Source of the DNA: Chitinophagaceae bacterium
GTDB lineage: Bacteria > Bacteroidota > Bacteroidia > Chitinophagales > Chitinophagaceae
Length of the DNA stretch: 64,000 nucleotides
Direction: 5' to 3'
Assembly: GCA_028288585.1 (NCBI GenBank)
Contig: JAQBNL010000069.1
Location: forward strand, 1 to 64,000
Below, in pieces: positions 55,074-64,000 of this stretch (positions are counted from its first letter, which is position 1; the number at the start of each line of letters is the position of its first letter). The translations under genes and the position numbers were made by a program. Below the pieces are notes generated by a model. That model was not told the origin of the DNA. It did no database searches and worked only from the letters and a program-made list of their open reading frames with translations.

Positions 55074-57152
55074 ATGAAACGAAAAATCATACCCCGTGAT
55101 ATTAGCTGGCTTTCCTTTAATGGAAGAGTATTGCAGGAAGCTGCTGATGAAAGTGTTCCTTTAAGAGAGCGTATCCGTTTCCTGGGAATATTTTCTAATA
55201 ATCTTGATGAATTTTTTAGGGTAAGAGTAGCTACCCTTAAGCGAATGATTGAATTTGGCGCCAAAGGTAATATGCATCTTGAAACAGGGCCGCAACAAAT
55301 CCTGGATGAAATAAATACTAAGGTAACAGAACAGCAAAATGAATTTAACAGGATATGGAACGAGATATTACGGGAACTGAAAAAAGAAAAGATACTTCTT
55401 GTAAATGAAAAACAACTTAACAGGGAGCAGCAAAAGTTTGTGCTGTCTTATTTTCATGATGAGGTAAGAAGTAATATTGTTCCACTTATGATTGAAACCA
55501 TGCAGGCCTTCCCCACCCTGAATGATAAATCTATTTACCTGGCCTGTAAACTTTCAAAATCTGATGGAAGCATACCTCAAAAATTTGCGCTGGTATCTGT
55601 ACCCGTAACACGTTTGCCAAGGTTTGTTATTCTACCATCAAGCCAGCAGGGCCAATACATTATTTTATTGGAAGACGTAATCCGGTTTTGTCTTCCACAA
55701 ATATTTTCTTTCTTTGGCCATGATACTTTCTCTTCCAATATCATTAAAGTAACAAGGGATGCTGAAATTGATTTAGATAATGATGTATCCACTTCATTTA
55801 TACAAAAAATTGAAAGGGGCGTAAAGAATCGTAAAAAAGGAAAACCGGTAAGATTTATTTTCGATAAAGATATTGACCCTGCACTCCTTACTTACCTGAT
55901 AAAGCGGCTTGGACTTTCAGTAAAAGACAATATACAATCCGGTGGAAGAATCCATAATTTTAAAGACTTCATGAATTTCCCGGAGTCTGTTTTTCAAACA
56001 AAAAATCCACGTAAAAAACCATTCATCCACCCGCTGTTGCAAAATGTAAACAGCGTAACTAACGTGATCCTTGAAAGAGATGTACTGCTGAATTTCCCTT
56101 ATCATTCTTTCGATTCCATTATCGACCTGCTGAGAGAAGCTGCCATTTCACCCGATGTATTAAGTATAAAGCTTACCTGTTACCGGCTTGCATTGCAGTC
56201 AAAAATTATTAATGCATTAACCAACGCTGTTCGTAACGGTAAACAGGTTACCGTAGTATTGGAATTAAGAGCAAGATTTGATGAAGAAGCTAACCTGGAA
56301 TGGAAAGAAATTCTTGAAGATGCCGGCGTAAAAGTTTTTATTGGTATACCTAATATGAAAGTGCACGCAAAAATTTGCCTGATAAAGAAAAAAGTAAATA
56401 ACCATACGTTTCATTATGGATTTGTAAGCACCGGAAATCTTAATGAAAAAACTTCATCGCTTTATGGTGACCATTGCCTGCTTACATCGGATAGAAATAT
56501 AATGGCGGACGTAAACAGGATGTTCAGCTATCTCGAAAATCAAAAAAATATCCAGCTATTAAAAGATTGCCAGCTATTAATACCAAGTCCTGTGGCTATG
56601 CGCAGGCAGTTAATGATACTAATTGATAAAGAAATAAAAGCAGCCAGGGATGGCAAGCATTCTTCCATAATCTTAAAGCTAAACTCATTAAGCGATGAAA
56701 AGCTTATCATGAAATTATATGATGCTGCAAGGGCCGGTGTACAAATAAAAATGGTAATAAGAGGTATCTGCTGCATGTATACTGAGAATAAAAAGATCAG
56801 GAAGAAAGTAAATGCAATAAGCCTGGTAGATGAATACCTTGAACATGCAAGGGTATTAATATTTCATCATGACGGGAAAGAAAAAACTTTTATTTCATCT
56901 GCAGACTGGATGGTAAGAAATCTTGACCATCGTATAGAGGCTGCGGTACCCATTCTTGATAAAAATATTCAGAAGGAGTTAAAAGATATAATTAACATTC
57001 AGCTGAATGATAATGTGAAGGCAAGAATTCTTAACAATGATCTCGACAATGAATATGTGAATCCGAGGAATACAAAAAAAGTGCGTTCACAAATTGAAAT
57101 TTATAATTATCTCTTAAAGAAAAACTATAACAGTGAGACTGGCAGCAATTGA
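55074..57152 (+). CDS. ppk1: polyphosphate kinase 1
   Basis: A 692-residue enzyme with all PPK1 parts: N-terminal ISWLSFNGRVLQEAADESVPLRERIRFLGIFSNNLDEFFRVRV, the middle domain with LLNFPYHSFDSIIDLLREAA, the catalytic His region MKVHAKICLI, FVSTGNLNE and the C-terminal SADWMVRNLDHRIE. It makes polyphosphate from ATP at the membrane. The ppx gene follows and overlaps by 20 bp, the usual pairing. Confidence 0.96.
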   Translation: MKRKIIPRDISWLSFNGRVLQEAADESVPLRERIRFLGIFSNNLDEFFRVRVATLKRMIEFGAKGNMHLETGPQQILDEINTKVTEQQNEFNRIWNEILRELKKEKILLVNEKQLNREQQKFVLSYFHDEVRSNIVPLMIETMQAFPTLNDKSIYLACKLSKSDGSIPQKFALVSVPVTRLPRFVILPSSQQGQYIILLEDVIRFCLPQIFSFFGHDTFSSNIIKVTRDAEIDLDNDVSTSFIQKIERGVKNRKKGKPVRFIFDKDIDPALLTYLIKRLGLSVKDNIQSGGRIHNFKDFMNFPESVFQTKNPRKKPFIHPLLQNVNSVTNVILERDVLLNFPYHSFDSIIDLLREAAISPDVLSIKLTCYRLALQSKIINALTNAVRNGKQVTVVLELRARFDEEANLEWKEILEDAGVKVFIGIPNMKVHAKICLIKKKVNNHTFHYGFVSTGNLNEKTSSLYGDHCLLTSDRNIMADVNRMFSYLENQKNIQLLKDCQLLIPSPVAMRRQLMILIDKEIKAARDGKHSSIILKLNSLSDEKLIMKLYDAARAGVQIKMVIRGICCMYTENKKIRKKVNAISLVDEYLEHARVLIFHHDGKEKTFISSADWMVRNLDHRIEAAVPILDKNIQKELKDIINIQLNDNVKARILNNDLDNEYVNPRNTKKVRSQIEIYNYLLKKNYNSETGSN

Positions 57153-58029
57153 TATTGGAAGTAATGCGGCACGGTTGCTTATCTCCGAAGTAACAACTGA
57201 CATAAATGGTATTCCTAAATTTAATAAGATCGATCTTATCCGTGTGCCCCTGCGCTTAGGCTTTGATGTTTTTGAAAAGGGAGAAATATCAGAACATAGA
57301 ATTGATATGATAACTCAAACCATGAAAGCTTACAAGCATTTATTGAATGTTTACGAAGTAAAACATTTAAAAGCCTGTGCCACTTCTGCAATGAGAGATG
57401 CAAAAAACGGAAAGGAAATAATAAAAAAAATAAAGCACGAAACCGGTATTGATATTGAAATTATTTCAGGAAGCGATGAGGCTGCTTTTATTTATGAAAA
57501 TCATGTTGCTGAAAATTTAGATAAAGAGCATTCTTACTTATACATTGATGTTGGCGGCGGCAGTACAGAATTAACTTTCTTCAGTAATAACAAATTGATT
57601 TTTAAAGATTCCCATAACATAGGCACGATACGGCTTTTAAAAAATAAAGTAAAAGATGAAGTATGGGATGAGATGAAAGATAGTATTAAACAAAAAACAA
57701 AAGGGCACAAAGAAGTAACAGCAATTGGCTCCGGCGGTAACATTAATAAAATATTTTCGCTTAGTAAAATAAAAGAAAATAAACCTTTATCATTAGAACT
57801 GCTGAGGGATTATTATAAAGAATTGAGCAATGTTTCTTTAACGGATCGTATAAATGTTTACAAACTGAAGGAAGACAGGGCAGATGTAATTGTACCTGCA
57901 TTACAAATTTATATCAATACAATGCGCTGGGCAGGCTGCAATGAAATATATGTACCCCGCATTGGCCTGGCTGATGGCCTGGTACAGCATTTATATGAAG
58001 AAATAAAAATGCAGAACATAATGGTATAA
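57133..58029 (+). CDS. ppx: exopolyphosphatase (Ppx/GppA family)
   Basis: A 298-residue actin-like ATPase-fold phosphatase with a GTG start (VRLAAIDIGSNAARLLI). The phosphate-binding IDVGGGSTEL and AIGSGGNINKI loops are intact. It is the short form without the C-terminal HD domain, as is common in Bacteroidota. It degrades polyphosphate or pppGpp, and forms an overlapping operon with ppk1 (20-bp overlap), implying coupled control of polyphosphate. Confidence 0.93.
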   Translation: MRLAAIDIGSNAARLLISEVTTDINGIPKFNKIDLIRVPLRLGFDVFEKGEISEHRIDMITQTMKAYKHLLNVYEVKHLKACATSAMRDAKNGKEIIKKIKHETGIDIEIISGSDEAAFIYENHVAENLDKEHSYLYIDVGGGSTELTFFSNNKLIFKDSHNIGTIRLLKNKVKDEVWDEMKDSIKQKTKGHKEVTAIGSGGNINKIFSLSKIKENKPLSLELLRDYYKELSNVSLTDRINVYKLKEDRADVIVPALQIYINTMRWAGCNEIYVPRIGLADGLVQHLYEEIKMQNIMV

Positions 58030-58081
58030 TATGCCTGGTGTTCCCGTCTGGCATGTGTGAAAATATTTTTTACCTGGTTGA

Positions 58082-58118
58082 TTTTGTTGGTTAGACCGGG
58101 ACGGTCAGACCAACAAAA
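58082..58118. repeat. palindrome C, copy 2, a strong hairpin after ppx
   Basis: Arms TTTTGTTGGTTAGACCG and CGGTCAGACCAACAAAA pair over 17 bp with two mismatches around GGA. The core matches the element at 6574 base for base over 20 nt. Lying about 50 bp after ppx, it can serve as a terminator on either strand. Confidence 0.75.
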
Positions 58119-58239
58119 AGTTCTTTACTTTTACACCTGCGATTGCTCACAAGGATTTGTTTTATTCTAATGCAGGGCCATCTCCCACTCTATCGCATCC
58201 TAAAACTTCTAAGCTACTAAACCTTTAAACTTTAAGTGC

Positions 58240-59055
58240 ATGTCAGTTAATAAAGAAGTAAAAAAAATTACAACCAACACGTTGTTGAAAATGAAAACGG
58301 CAGGAGAAAAGATCTCGATGATAACTGCGTATGATTTTTCCTTTGCAAAAATTTTTGATGCTGCAGGTATTGATATAATTCTTGTAGGAGATTCGGCAAG
58401 CAATGTAATGGCAGGGCATGAAACTACTTTGCCAATTACTTTAGATCAAATGATCTACCATGCTTCATCAGTTGTACGTGGTGTTGACAGGTGCCTTGTA
58501 ATTGTTGATTTGCCGTTTGGTGCATACCAGGGAAACTCGAAAGAAGCATTAAATTCCACCATAAGAATTATGAAAGAAACCGGCGCCCATGCAATAAAAC
58601 TGGAAGGCGGAGAAGAAGTACTTGAATCAGTAAAACGTATTATCAGTGCAGGTGTGCCGGTTATGGGCCACCTTGGGTTAACACCACAGTCTATTTACAA
58701 ATTCGGCACTTATACAGTAAGGGCAAAGGAAGAAGCAGAAGCAGATAAATTGAAGAAAGATGCTTTGCTGTTGCAGGAAGCCGGGTGCTTTGCAATTGTG
58801 TTAGAAAAAATTCCTGCTTCACTTGCAAAAAAAGTTACGGAAAGTATAAGCATACCAACTATAGGCATTGGAGCAGGAAAATACTGTGATGGCCAGGTTT
58901 TGGTTATGCATGATATGCTTGGTATAAATACAGAGTTTAAACCCCGGTTTCTGCGCCAATATCTTAATATGGCCCAGCAGGTTACCGGCGCAGTTCAAAA
59001 CTATATTAAAGATGTAAAGAGTAAAGATTTCCCTAACGAGAATGAACAATACTAA
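58240..59055 (+). CDS. panB: 3-methyl-2-oxobutanoate hydroxymethyltransferase
   Basis: A 271-residue PanB with [42 protein letters not shown] and GHLGLTPQS. Metal ligands (VGDSAS, the Asp of VIVDLPFG and the Glu in LEGGEE) are intact. It makes ketopantoate for CoA synthesis. It is about 5 kb from panC and not in the same operon. Confidence 0.97.
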   Translation: MSVNKEVKKITTNTLLKMKTAGEKISMITAYDFSFAKIFDAAGIDIILVGDSASNVMAGHETTLPITLDQMIYHASSVVRGVDRCLVIVDLPFGAYQGNSKEALNSTIRIMKETGAHAIKLEGGEEVLESVKRIISAGVPVMGHLGLTPQSIYKFGTYTVRAKEEAEADKLKKDALLLQEAGCFAIVLEKIPASLAKKVTESISIPTIGIGAGKYCDGQVLVMHDMLGINTEFKPRFLRQYLNMAQQVTGAVQNYIKDVKSKDFPNENEQY

Positions 59056-59112
59056 AAAGTTCCAGAAGCTCCGGTAGTTTCAAACGTTTATATCTTTACA
59101 AAAATTTACCAG

Positions 59113-60636
59113 ATGGATTTTCTTTCCCAATTAAAAATCGCTCACGATAATAAAGGTGTATTTACAGGTACAACATGGTTGTCTTCCAAAGGTGGAAATC
59201 TGGAATCATATTCTCCTGTTGATGGAAAATTAATTGCAACCGTAAATACAGTTGATAAAGAAAGCTACGAAACTGTTATACAAAAAGCACAGGAAGCATT
59301 TTTACGCTGGCGGTTATGGCCTGCACCCAAACGCGGAGATATTGTACGACAAATTGGTGATGCTCTCAGAGAAAATAAAATGCCATTGGGCAAATTGGTT
59401 AGCTATGAAATGGGAAAGAGTTTACAGGAAGGTTTAGGAGAGGTTCAGGAGATGATAGATATATGTGATTTTGCGGTTGGCTTATCCCGCCAATTGTATG
59501 GCTTAACAATGCATAGCGAGCGGCCGGGCCACAGGATGTATGAACAGTATCATCCTCTGGGAATTGTAGGAATTATTTCTGCATTCAACTTTCCCGTTGC
59601 CGTGTGGAGCTGGAACAGTATGCTGTCATGGGTTAGCGGTGATGTATGTATATGGAAGCCTTCTGAAAAAACGCCTTTATGTGCTGTTGCATGTATGAAT
59701 ATTGTCTCTTCAGTATTTGAAAAAAATGAAGTTCCTGAAGGCGTAAATAATTTAATTATCGGCGGGCGGGAAGTTGGCGAATGGATAAGCAATGATAAAA
59801 GAATAGCATTGATCTCTGCAACAGGATCAACAAAAATGGGTAAAGCAGTTGGCGCTGCGGTTGCAGCAAGGCTGGGAAGAAGCTTATTGGAATTAGGAGG
59901 AAATAATGCCATCATAATTTCTAAAGAAGCTGATCTGGATATGGCATTAATTGGTAGTTTATTTGGTGCCGCCGGAACAGCCGGGCAAAGATGTACAACA
60001 ACCCGCCGTTTAATAGTTCATGAAGATGTGTATCACATCTTTAAAGAAAACTTAGTGAATGCTTATCACCAGTTAAAAATCGGGGACCCTTTAATGGAAG
60101 ATAACCATGTAGGCCCATTGATTGATAAAGATGCTGTAAAAATGTATGTAGATGCAATTGGAAAATGTAAACAAGAGGGAGGAAATTTTGTTGTGGAAGG
60201 AGGAGTGCTAACAGGAGACGGCTACGAGAGCGGATGCTATGTAAAGCCCTGCATTGCCGAAGTGGAAAATCATTTTTCAATTGTTCAGCATGAAACCTTT
60301 GCTCCCATTCTTTATCTTATAAAGTATAAAACTTTAGAGCAGGCAATTGCTATACAAAATAATGTTCCACAGGGATTATCCAGTTCAATTTTTACTTTGA
60401 ACATGAAAGAGTCAGAACAATTTCTTTCAGCAGCAGGCAGCGATTGTGGCATTGCAAATGTTAATATCGGGACTTCCGGCGCTGAAATTGGTGGCGCTTT
60501 CGGCGGAGAAAAAGAAACAGGTGGCGGACGTGAAAGTGGAAGCGATGCATGGAAAGTATATATGCGCAGGCAAACAAATACAATAAATTATACCGATAAA
60601 CTCCCGCTTGCGCAGGGTATAAAATTTACTGTCTGA
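59113..60636 (+). CDS. aldehyde dehydrogenase, ALDH7 (alpha-aminoadipic semialdehyde) type
   Basis: A 507-residue NAD-dependent aldehyde dehydrogenase with the Glu motif LLELGGNNAII and Cys motif GTAGQRCTTTRRL. The C-terminal FGGEKETGGGRESGSDAWKVYMRRQTNT is the antiquitin (ALDH7) signature. It probably oxidises alpha-aminoadipate semialdehyde in lysine catabolism. Activity on other aldehydes is possible, but there is no evidence it works with the ADO/AAR cluster 13 kb away. Confidence 0.93.
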   Translation: MDFLSQLKIAHDNKGVFTGTTWLSSKGGNLESYSPVDGKLIATVNTVDKESYETVIQKAQEAFLRWRLWPAPKRGDIVRQIGDALRENKMPLGKLVSYEMGKSLQEGLGEVQEMIDICDFAVGLSRQLYGLTMHSERPGHRMYEQYHPLGIVGIISAFNFPVAVWSWNSMLSWVSGDVCIWKPSEKTPLCAVACMNIVSSVFEKNEVPEGVNNLIIGGREVGEWISNDKRIALISATGSTKMGKAVGAAVAARLGRSLLELGGNNAIIISKEADLDMALIGSLFGAAGTAGQRCTTTRRLIVHEDVYHIFKENLVNAYHQLKIGDPLMEDNHVGPLIDKDAVKMYVDAIGKCKQEGGNFVVEGGVLTGDGYESGCYVKPCIAEVENHFSIVQHETFAPILYLIKYKTLEQAIAIQNNVPQGLSSSIFTLNMKESEQFLSAAGSDCGIANVNIGTSGAEIGGAFGGEKETGGGRESGSDAWKVYMRRQTNTINYTDKLPLAQGIKFTV

Positions 60637-60743
60637 TAACATCACTCATTTCAAAAACAACGTTCTAAAATTTTGGTAATGTTTATGAATGGTAGCTTTT
60701 TTGCTATTATTTTTTGAAATATTTACAATAAAAAAAATATCAA

Positions 60744-62453
60744 ATGATTAAATCCGTAAAACACACTTTACTCTCCTTCCTGGTTATTATATCAATTTCC
60801 CAGGTTTCTTTTGCACAGGGAAATGCAAAAAAAGATGTTCCAAAAAGCTGGTACCAGCTTGATAAAATACAAAGCAATTATTATGGTATTAGCCTTGATA
60901 AGGCTTACCAATTTGTAAAAGATAAAAAAAGCAGACAGGTAGTAGTGGCTGTGCTTGACAATGGGGTTGACACTTTACATGAAGATCTCAAAAATATTCT
61001 ATGGCATAATCCTAAAGAAATTCCGGGTAATGGTATTGATGATGATCATAACGGATATGTGGATGATATTTATGGATGGAATTTTATTGGTGGCAAAGAT
61101 GGCAGGAATGTGCATGAGGATACGGATGAAGGCGTTCGGGTTTATCATAAACTTAAGGCTAAGTATGGGAACGTGGTGCCCGACCCTTCAAAAGCTAAAA
61201 CACCTGAAGAAAAGGCTGAAATAGAAATGTATAAAAAGGTAAAAGAAAAAATAGAAAATGCAGTTGATCCTGCTGATATACTTTTTATAAAAAGAATTTT
61301 ACCCTCTTTAAAAAAGGGCGACTCAATTATTGCTAAGGAACTGAATAAAAGTATATATACATGCGATGACCTTAATAACTACTTCCCGGCGGACATATAT
61401 GCATCGTATACAAAATCGATTCATTTAAGCACATGTAAAATGAATAACAATAATAATGGCATTACTAATAAAGAAGTAATTGAACTTTATGAAAAGGAAA
61501 TTAAAAAAGCTGAGGCTATAGATAATCCTCCAAAAGATTTTCGCGGCGAAATTGTAAAAGACGATGAATCAAATATAAACGACAAATATTATGGGAATAA
61601 CGATGTGATGGCAGGCACGCCTTCTCACGGCACGCACACTTCAGGGATAATTGGGGCATCCAGGAATAATGGAAAAGGGATGGATGGAATAGCTGATAAT
61701 GTAAAAATTATGATGGTACGTATGCTGGGAGATGCTGATGAACATGATAAAGATATTGCTTTGGCTATTCGTTATGCAGTAGATAATGGTGCACAAATAA
61801 TTAGTATGAGCTTTGGGAAATATTTTTCACCGCAAAAAAAATGGGTAGACCAAGCTGTTAAATACGCTGAAAGTAAAGGTGTTTTATTGGTGCATTCTGC
61901 AGGAAATGATCATACTAATAATGATACTGCTGAAACGTTTCCCAATGCTAAATTCATAAACGGAGGCGAGGCTGGTACATTTATCTCAGTAGGCGCCAGC
62001 AGCGATCCAAAAATTCCGCAAACAAACAGTTCCGGCGAAGAAGTTAAAGATTACGTTGCTGTATTTTCAAACTATGGTAAAAAAGAGGTTGATGTATTTG
62101 CCCCCGGTGTAGATATTTATTCTACTACTCCCGGGAATAATTATACCAGCTATGATGGCACCAGTATGGCAGGCCCTGTAGTAGCCGGCATTGCAGCGTT
62201 TTTGCTTGAATACTATCCCGACCTTAGTGCAAAACAGCTAAAATATGTAATAGAAAAATCTGCTGTGCAGCTTAAGCAACCGGTAAAGCTTCCCGGTACA
62301 GATAAGGATGTAGCGCTTTCCGATATTTCAAAAACAGGAGGATTTGTAAATGCGTATGAAGCTGTAAAACTTGCTGCCACACTTAAAGGAGAAAGGAATA
62401 ATAAACAGCCAATTATTATAAACTCAAAAATTGTAAATAAGAAAAAAGGATAA
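60744..62453 (+). CDS. secreted subtilisin-like serine peptidase (S8)
   Basis: A 569-residue exported protease with a signal peptide (ISQVSFAQ). The triad is Asp 72 (VVVAVLDNGVDT), His about 294 (TPSHGTHTSG) and Ser about 474 (YDGTSMAGP). A long insertion (about residues 105-285), rich in charged residues and including FFPADIYASYTKS-like stretches, separates Asp and His. The C-terminus lacks a T9SS domain, so it probably stays periplasmic or is released otherwise. It follows the ALDH gene by 107 bp. Confidence 0.93.
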   Translation: MIKSVKHTLLSFLVIISISQVSFAQGNAKKDVPKSWYQLDKIQSNYYGISLDKAYQFVKDKKSRQVVVAVLDNGVDTLHEDLKNILWHNPKEIPGNGIDDDHNGYVDDIYGWNFIGGKDGRNVHEDTDEGVRVYHKLKAKYGNVVPDPSKAKTPEEKAEIEMYKKVKEKIENAVDPADILFIKRILPSLKKGDSIIAKELNKSIYTCDDLNNYFPADIYASYTKSIHLSTCKMNNNNNGITNKEVIELYEKEIKKAEAIDNPPKDFRGEIVKDDESNINDKYYGNNDVMAGTPSHGTHTSGIIGASRNNGKGMDGIADNVKIMMVRMLGDADEHDKDIALAIRYAVDNGAQIISMSFGKYFSPQKKWVDQAVKYAESKGVLLVHSAGNDHTNNDTAETFPNAKFINGGEAGTFISVGASSDPKIPQTNSSGEEVKDYVAVFSNYGKKEVDVFAPGVDIYSTTPGNNYTSYDGTSMAGPVVAGIAAFLLEYYPDLSAKQLKYVIEKSAVQLKQPVKLPGTDKDVALSDISKTGGFVNAYEAVKLAATLKGERNNKQPIIINSKIVNKKKG

Positions 62454-62509
62454 CAACATGAGCTGTGAATGGTGAATATAAGTAGCTTTACAACTCACAA
62501 CTAACTATC

Positions 62510-63019
62510 ATGTCCAAACCTTTAACTACAGATTATCCCGCATATTTTGGCCAATATATAAGTCAGGTTAATGAGGATGATCTAAACGAAGCATTTGAAA
62601 ATCAATTGCCAAAACTCCAGGAGTTACTGCAATCTATTAATGAAAACAAAGCAGACTTTGCGTATGCCCCGGGCAAATGGACATTAAAGGAATTGCTGCA
62701 ACATATTATAGATGCAGAAAGAATATTTAATTACAGGGCGTTGGCCTTTGCAAGAAAAGAAACTACCTCTCTCCCCTCTTTTGATGAGAATTTGTATGCC
62801 AATAACTCCAATGCGAATGCAAGAAGCTGGAAAGATTTAAGCGCTGAACTTCTTAATCTAAGAAGATCTACTGAAGATCTGTATAAAAGCTTTTCCGATG
62901 CTATGCTGGAGCAAAAAGGAATTGCAAATAATAACAGCACCTCAGTTCTTAGTCTTGGTTTTATAACAATTGGGCATGTTACACATCATATAAAAGTTGT
63001 GAAAGAAAAATACCTGTAA
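62510..63019 (+). CDS. DinB family protein
   Basis: A 169-residue four-helix-bundle protein. The metal triad is in LLQHIIDAERIFNYR and in the C-terminal TIGHVTHHIKVVKEKYL. DinB-like proteins (YfiT/bacillithiol transferase related) may bind metal and transfer thiols, and the role here is unknown. It lies 56 bp after the subtilase gene and converges with the response regulator. Confidence 0.9.
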   Translation: MSKPLTTDYPAYFGQYISQVNEDDLNEAFENQLPKLQELLQSINENKADFAYAPGKWTLKELLQHIIDAERIFNYRALAFARKETTSLPSFDENLYANNSNANARSWKDLSAELLNLRRSTEDLYKSFSDAMLEQKGIANNNSTSVLSLGFITIGHVTHHIKVVKEKYL

Positions 63020-63043
63020 CAACAAATAGTTATACTATTCCGG

Positions 63044-63418
63044 CTAAGCTAATCCTGCTGTTTGAGATAAAACAGAGTGCATCTTGGTAATAAGATCATT
63101 TACTTCAAAGGGCTTTGCAATAAAATCATCAGCTCCATATTCATAAATAACCCGTTCTGCTATACTTGGGTAGGCTGAAAATATTAAAACAGGAATGTGT
63201 TTGGTATGCGGCATTGATTTTAATTGCTTACAGATATCCAGCCCGTCAATGCCATTTAAAAAAACATCCAGTAAAATTAATTGAGGCTGAAAGCCTTCAA
63301 TCTTATTTAAAGCATCTTCCCAGTTAGTATGAGCAGCAACTTCAAACCCTTTTTTTGCAAGTAATGCTTCCGTTACTTCCAGCAGATCGGTATCATCATC
63401 AATCATAAGGATTTTCAT
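63044..63418 (-). CDS. stand-alone response-regulator receiver domain
   Basis: A 124-residue receiver domain with the acidic pair in MIDDDTD, the phosphoacceptor Asp in LILLDVFLNG, Ser in LIFSAY and Lys in FIAKPFE. No output domain is attached, so it acts through protein contacts, probably downstream of a hybrid or orphan kinase elsewhere. Confidence 0.93.
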   Translation of the reverse strand: MKILMIDDDTDLLEVTEALLAKKGFEVAAHTNWEDALNKIEGFQPQLILLDVFLNGIDGLDICKQLKSMPHTKHIPVLIFSAYPSIAERVIYEYGADDFIAKPFEVNDLITKMHSVLSQTAGLA

Positions 63419-63700
63419 ACTTTATGTTTTAGCAATCAGGGAAAGTAAATTTAAGATTAAATAATCGATCCTGAAAAAAAATGACCATTATCTAAAAGTT
63501 ATCATTTTATACATTTTTGCTGAGGGTATATTATTCAAAAAAATTGCCTGGGAGATTGGCAATGAAATTTCATCTGTAGGAAAATTACTATACCCAATTG
63601 AGCAGGTTTCCTAAAGAAATAAAATTTTCAACACCCTACTTTTATGCTGAAGATATGCTCAAATTAATAGTATATTTTTTTACAACTTAAATCCTTATCT

Positions 63701-64000
63701 ATGAAAAAACAGCTACAAAGTATTATAACAGCCCTGAGTTTTTTATTTTTCCCGGCTACAAATTTTGCACAGGCTCCCAACTTAGGTACTGCCGCTAATT
63801 TTGTTCTCTTCTCTTCTACCGGTGCTGTTGGCAACACAGGCATTTCTCAACTTACAGGAAATATAGGCACTAACAGCGGTGCCATTACAGGCTTTGGTAA
63901 TGTAAATGGCGTGATGCATACGCCTGATGGTGCCACTGCACAATGTGCAACAGATGTGCTGGCAGCCTATACTCAACTCAACACCACCGCATCAACTTCA
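63701..64000 (+). CDS. DUF3494 ice-binding-like protein, 5' part
   Basis: An ATG at 63701 opens a frame that runs past the window edge and is therefore missing from the ORF track. The product has a signal peptide (ending TNFAQ), then APNLGTAANFVLFSSTGAVGNTG and QLTGNIGTNSGAITGFGNVNG. These match the N-terminal part of DUF3494 ice-binding proteins, which fold as an irregular beta-solenoid. Secreted ice binding, or adhesion in some relatives, is the likely role. The C-terminal half lies outside the window. Confidence 0.82.
   Translation, partial: MKKQLQSIITALSFLFFPATNFAQAPNLGTAANFVLFSSTGAVGNTGISQLTGNIGTNSGAITGFGNVNGVMHTPDGATAQCATDVLAAYTQLNTTASTS

Overview
The window looks like the chromosome of a Bacteroidota bacterium, most likely family Chitinophagaceae. 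This rests on several things seen in the sequence: AT-rich DNA, a type IX secretion C-terminal sorting domain on a large beta-helix protein, GEVED-type domains, DUF4270 and DUF5686 outer-membrane proteins, a one-domain GT5 protein beside panC, few Shine-Dalgarno sites, and REP-like palindromes between genes. It holds about 55 genes. No tRNA, rRNA, CRISPR array, complete insertion sequence or prophage was seen.

Region by region. 1-504 is the end of a 2-oxo acid dehydrogenase E2 gene. 505-3919 is a small accessory island with an Apea-like HEPN protein, a 42-codon gene remnant, a membrane-anchored HExxH peptidase and a DUF2200 gene, set among REP palindromes and two families of about 60-70 bp repeats. 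3920-15847 holds an aldo/keto reductase, a secreted GH16 glucanase, a cupin with a GAF-LuxR regulator, an active/inactive M16 peptidase pair, trmH and a giant T9SS beta-helix protein. 16200-18217 carries three tandem paralogous small secreted proteins, each with its own terminator. 18352-27314 has an M13 peptidase, a PH-SHOCT protein, a triple caspase-like protein, a dipeptide epimerase and a malQ broken by an in-frame TGA. 27422-41087 has envelope proteins, a penicillin acylase, miaE, transporters, a luciferase-like oxidoreductase, a GH1-like hydrolase, an HMG-CoA lyase-like protein and a secreted His-Cys protein.

41256-48076 is the most striking part. A tight six-gene operon encodes a double GNAT protein, a ferritin-like protein matching cyanobacterial aldehyde-deformylating oxygenase (all six di-iron ligands present), a protein matching cyanobacterial acyl-ACP/acyl-CoA reductase (catalytic Cys present), a BtaA/DUF3419 aminocarboxypropyltransferase, a DUF1569 protein and a membrane fatty-acid desaturase. 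A cytochrome P450 faces it. This is a cyanobacterial-type fatty aldehyde/alkane pathway embedded in a lipid-modification cluster in a non-cyanobacterium.

48130-64000 is mostly housekeeping: rlmB, metK, a DUF4270 protein, a GT5 protein, panC, a flippase-like protein, rfaE2, ppk1-ppx, panB, an ALDH7-type dehydrogenase, a subtilase, a DinB protein and a response regulator. The window ends inside a DUF3494 ice-binding protein gene.
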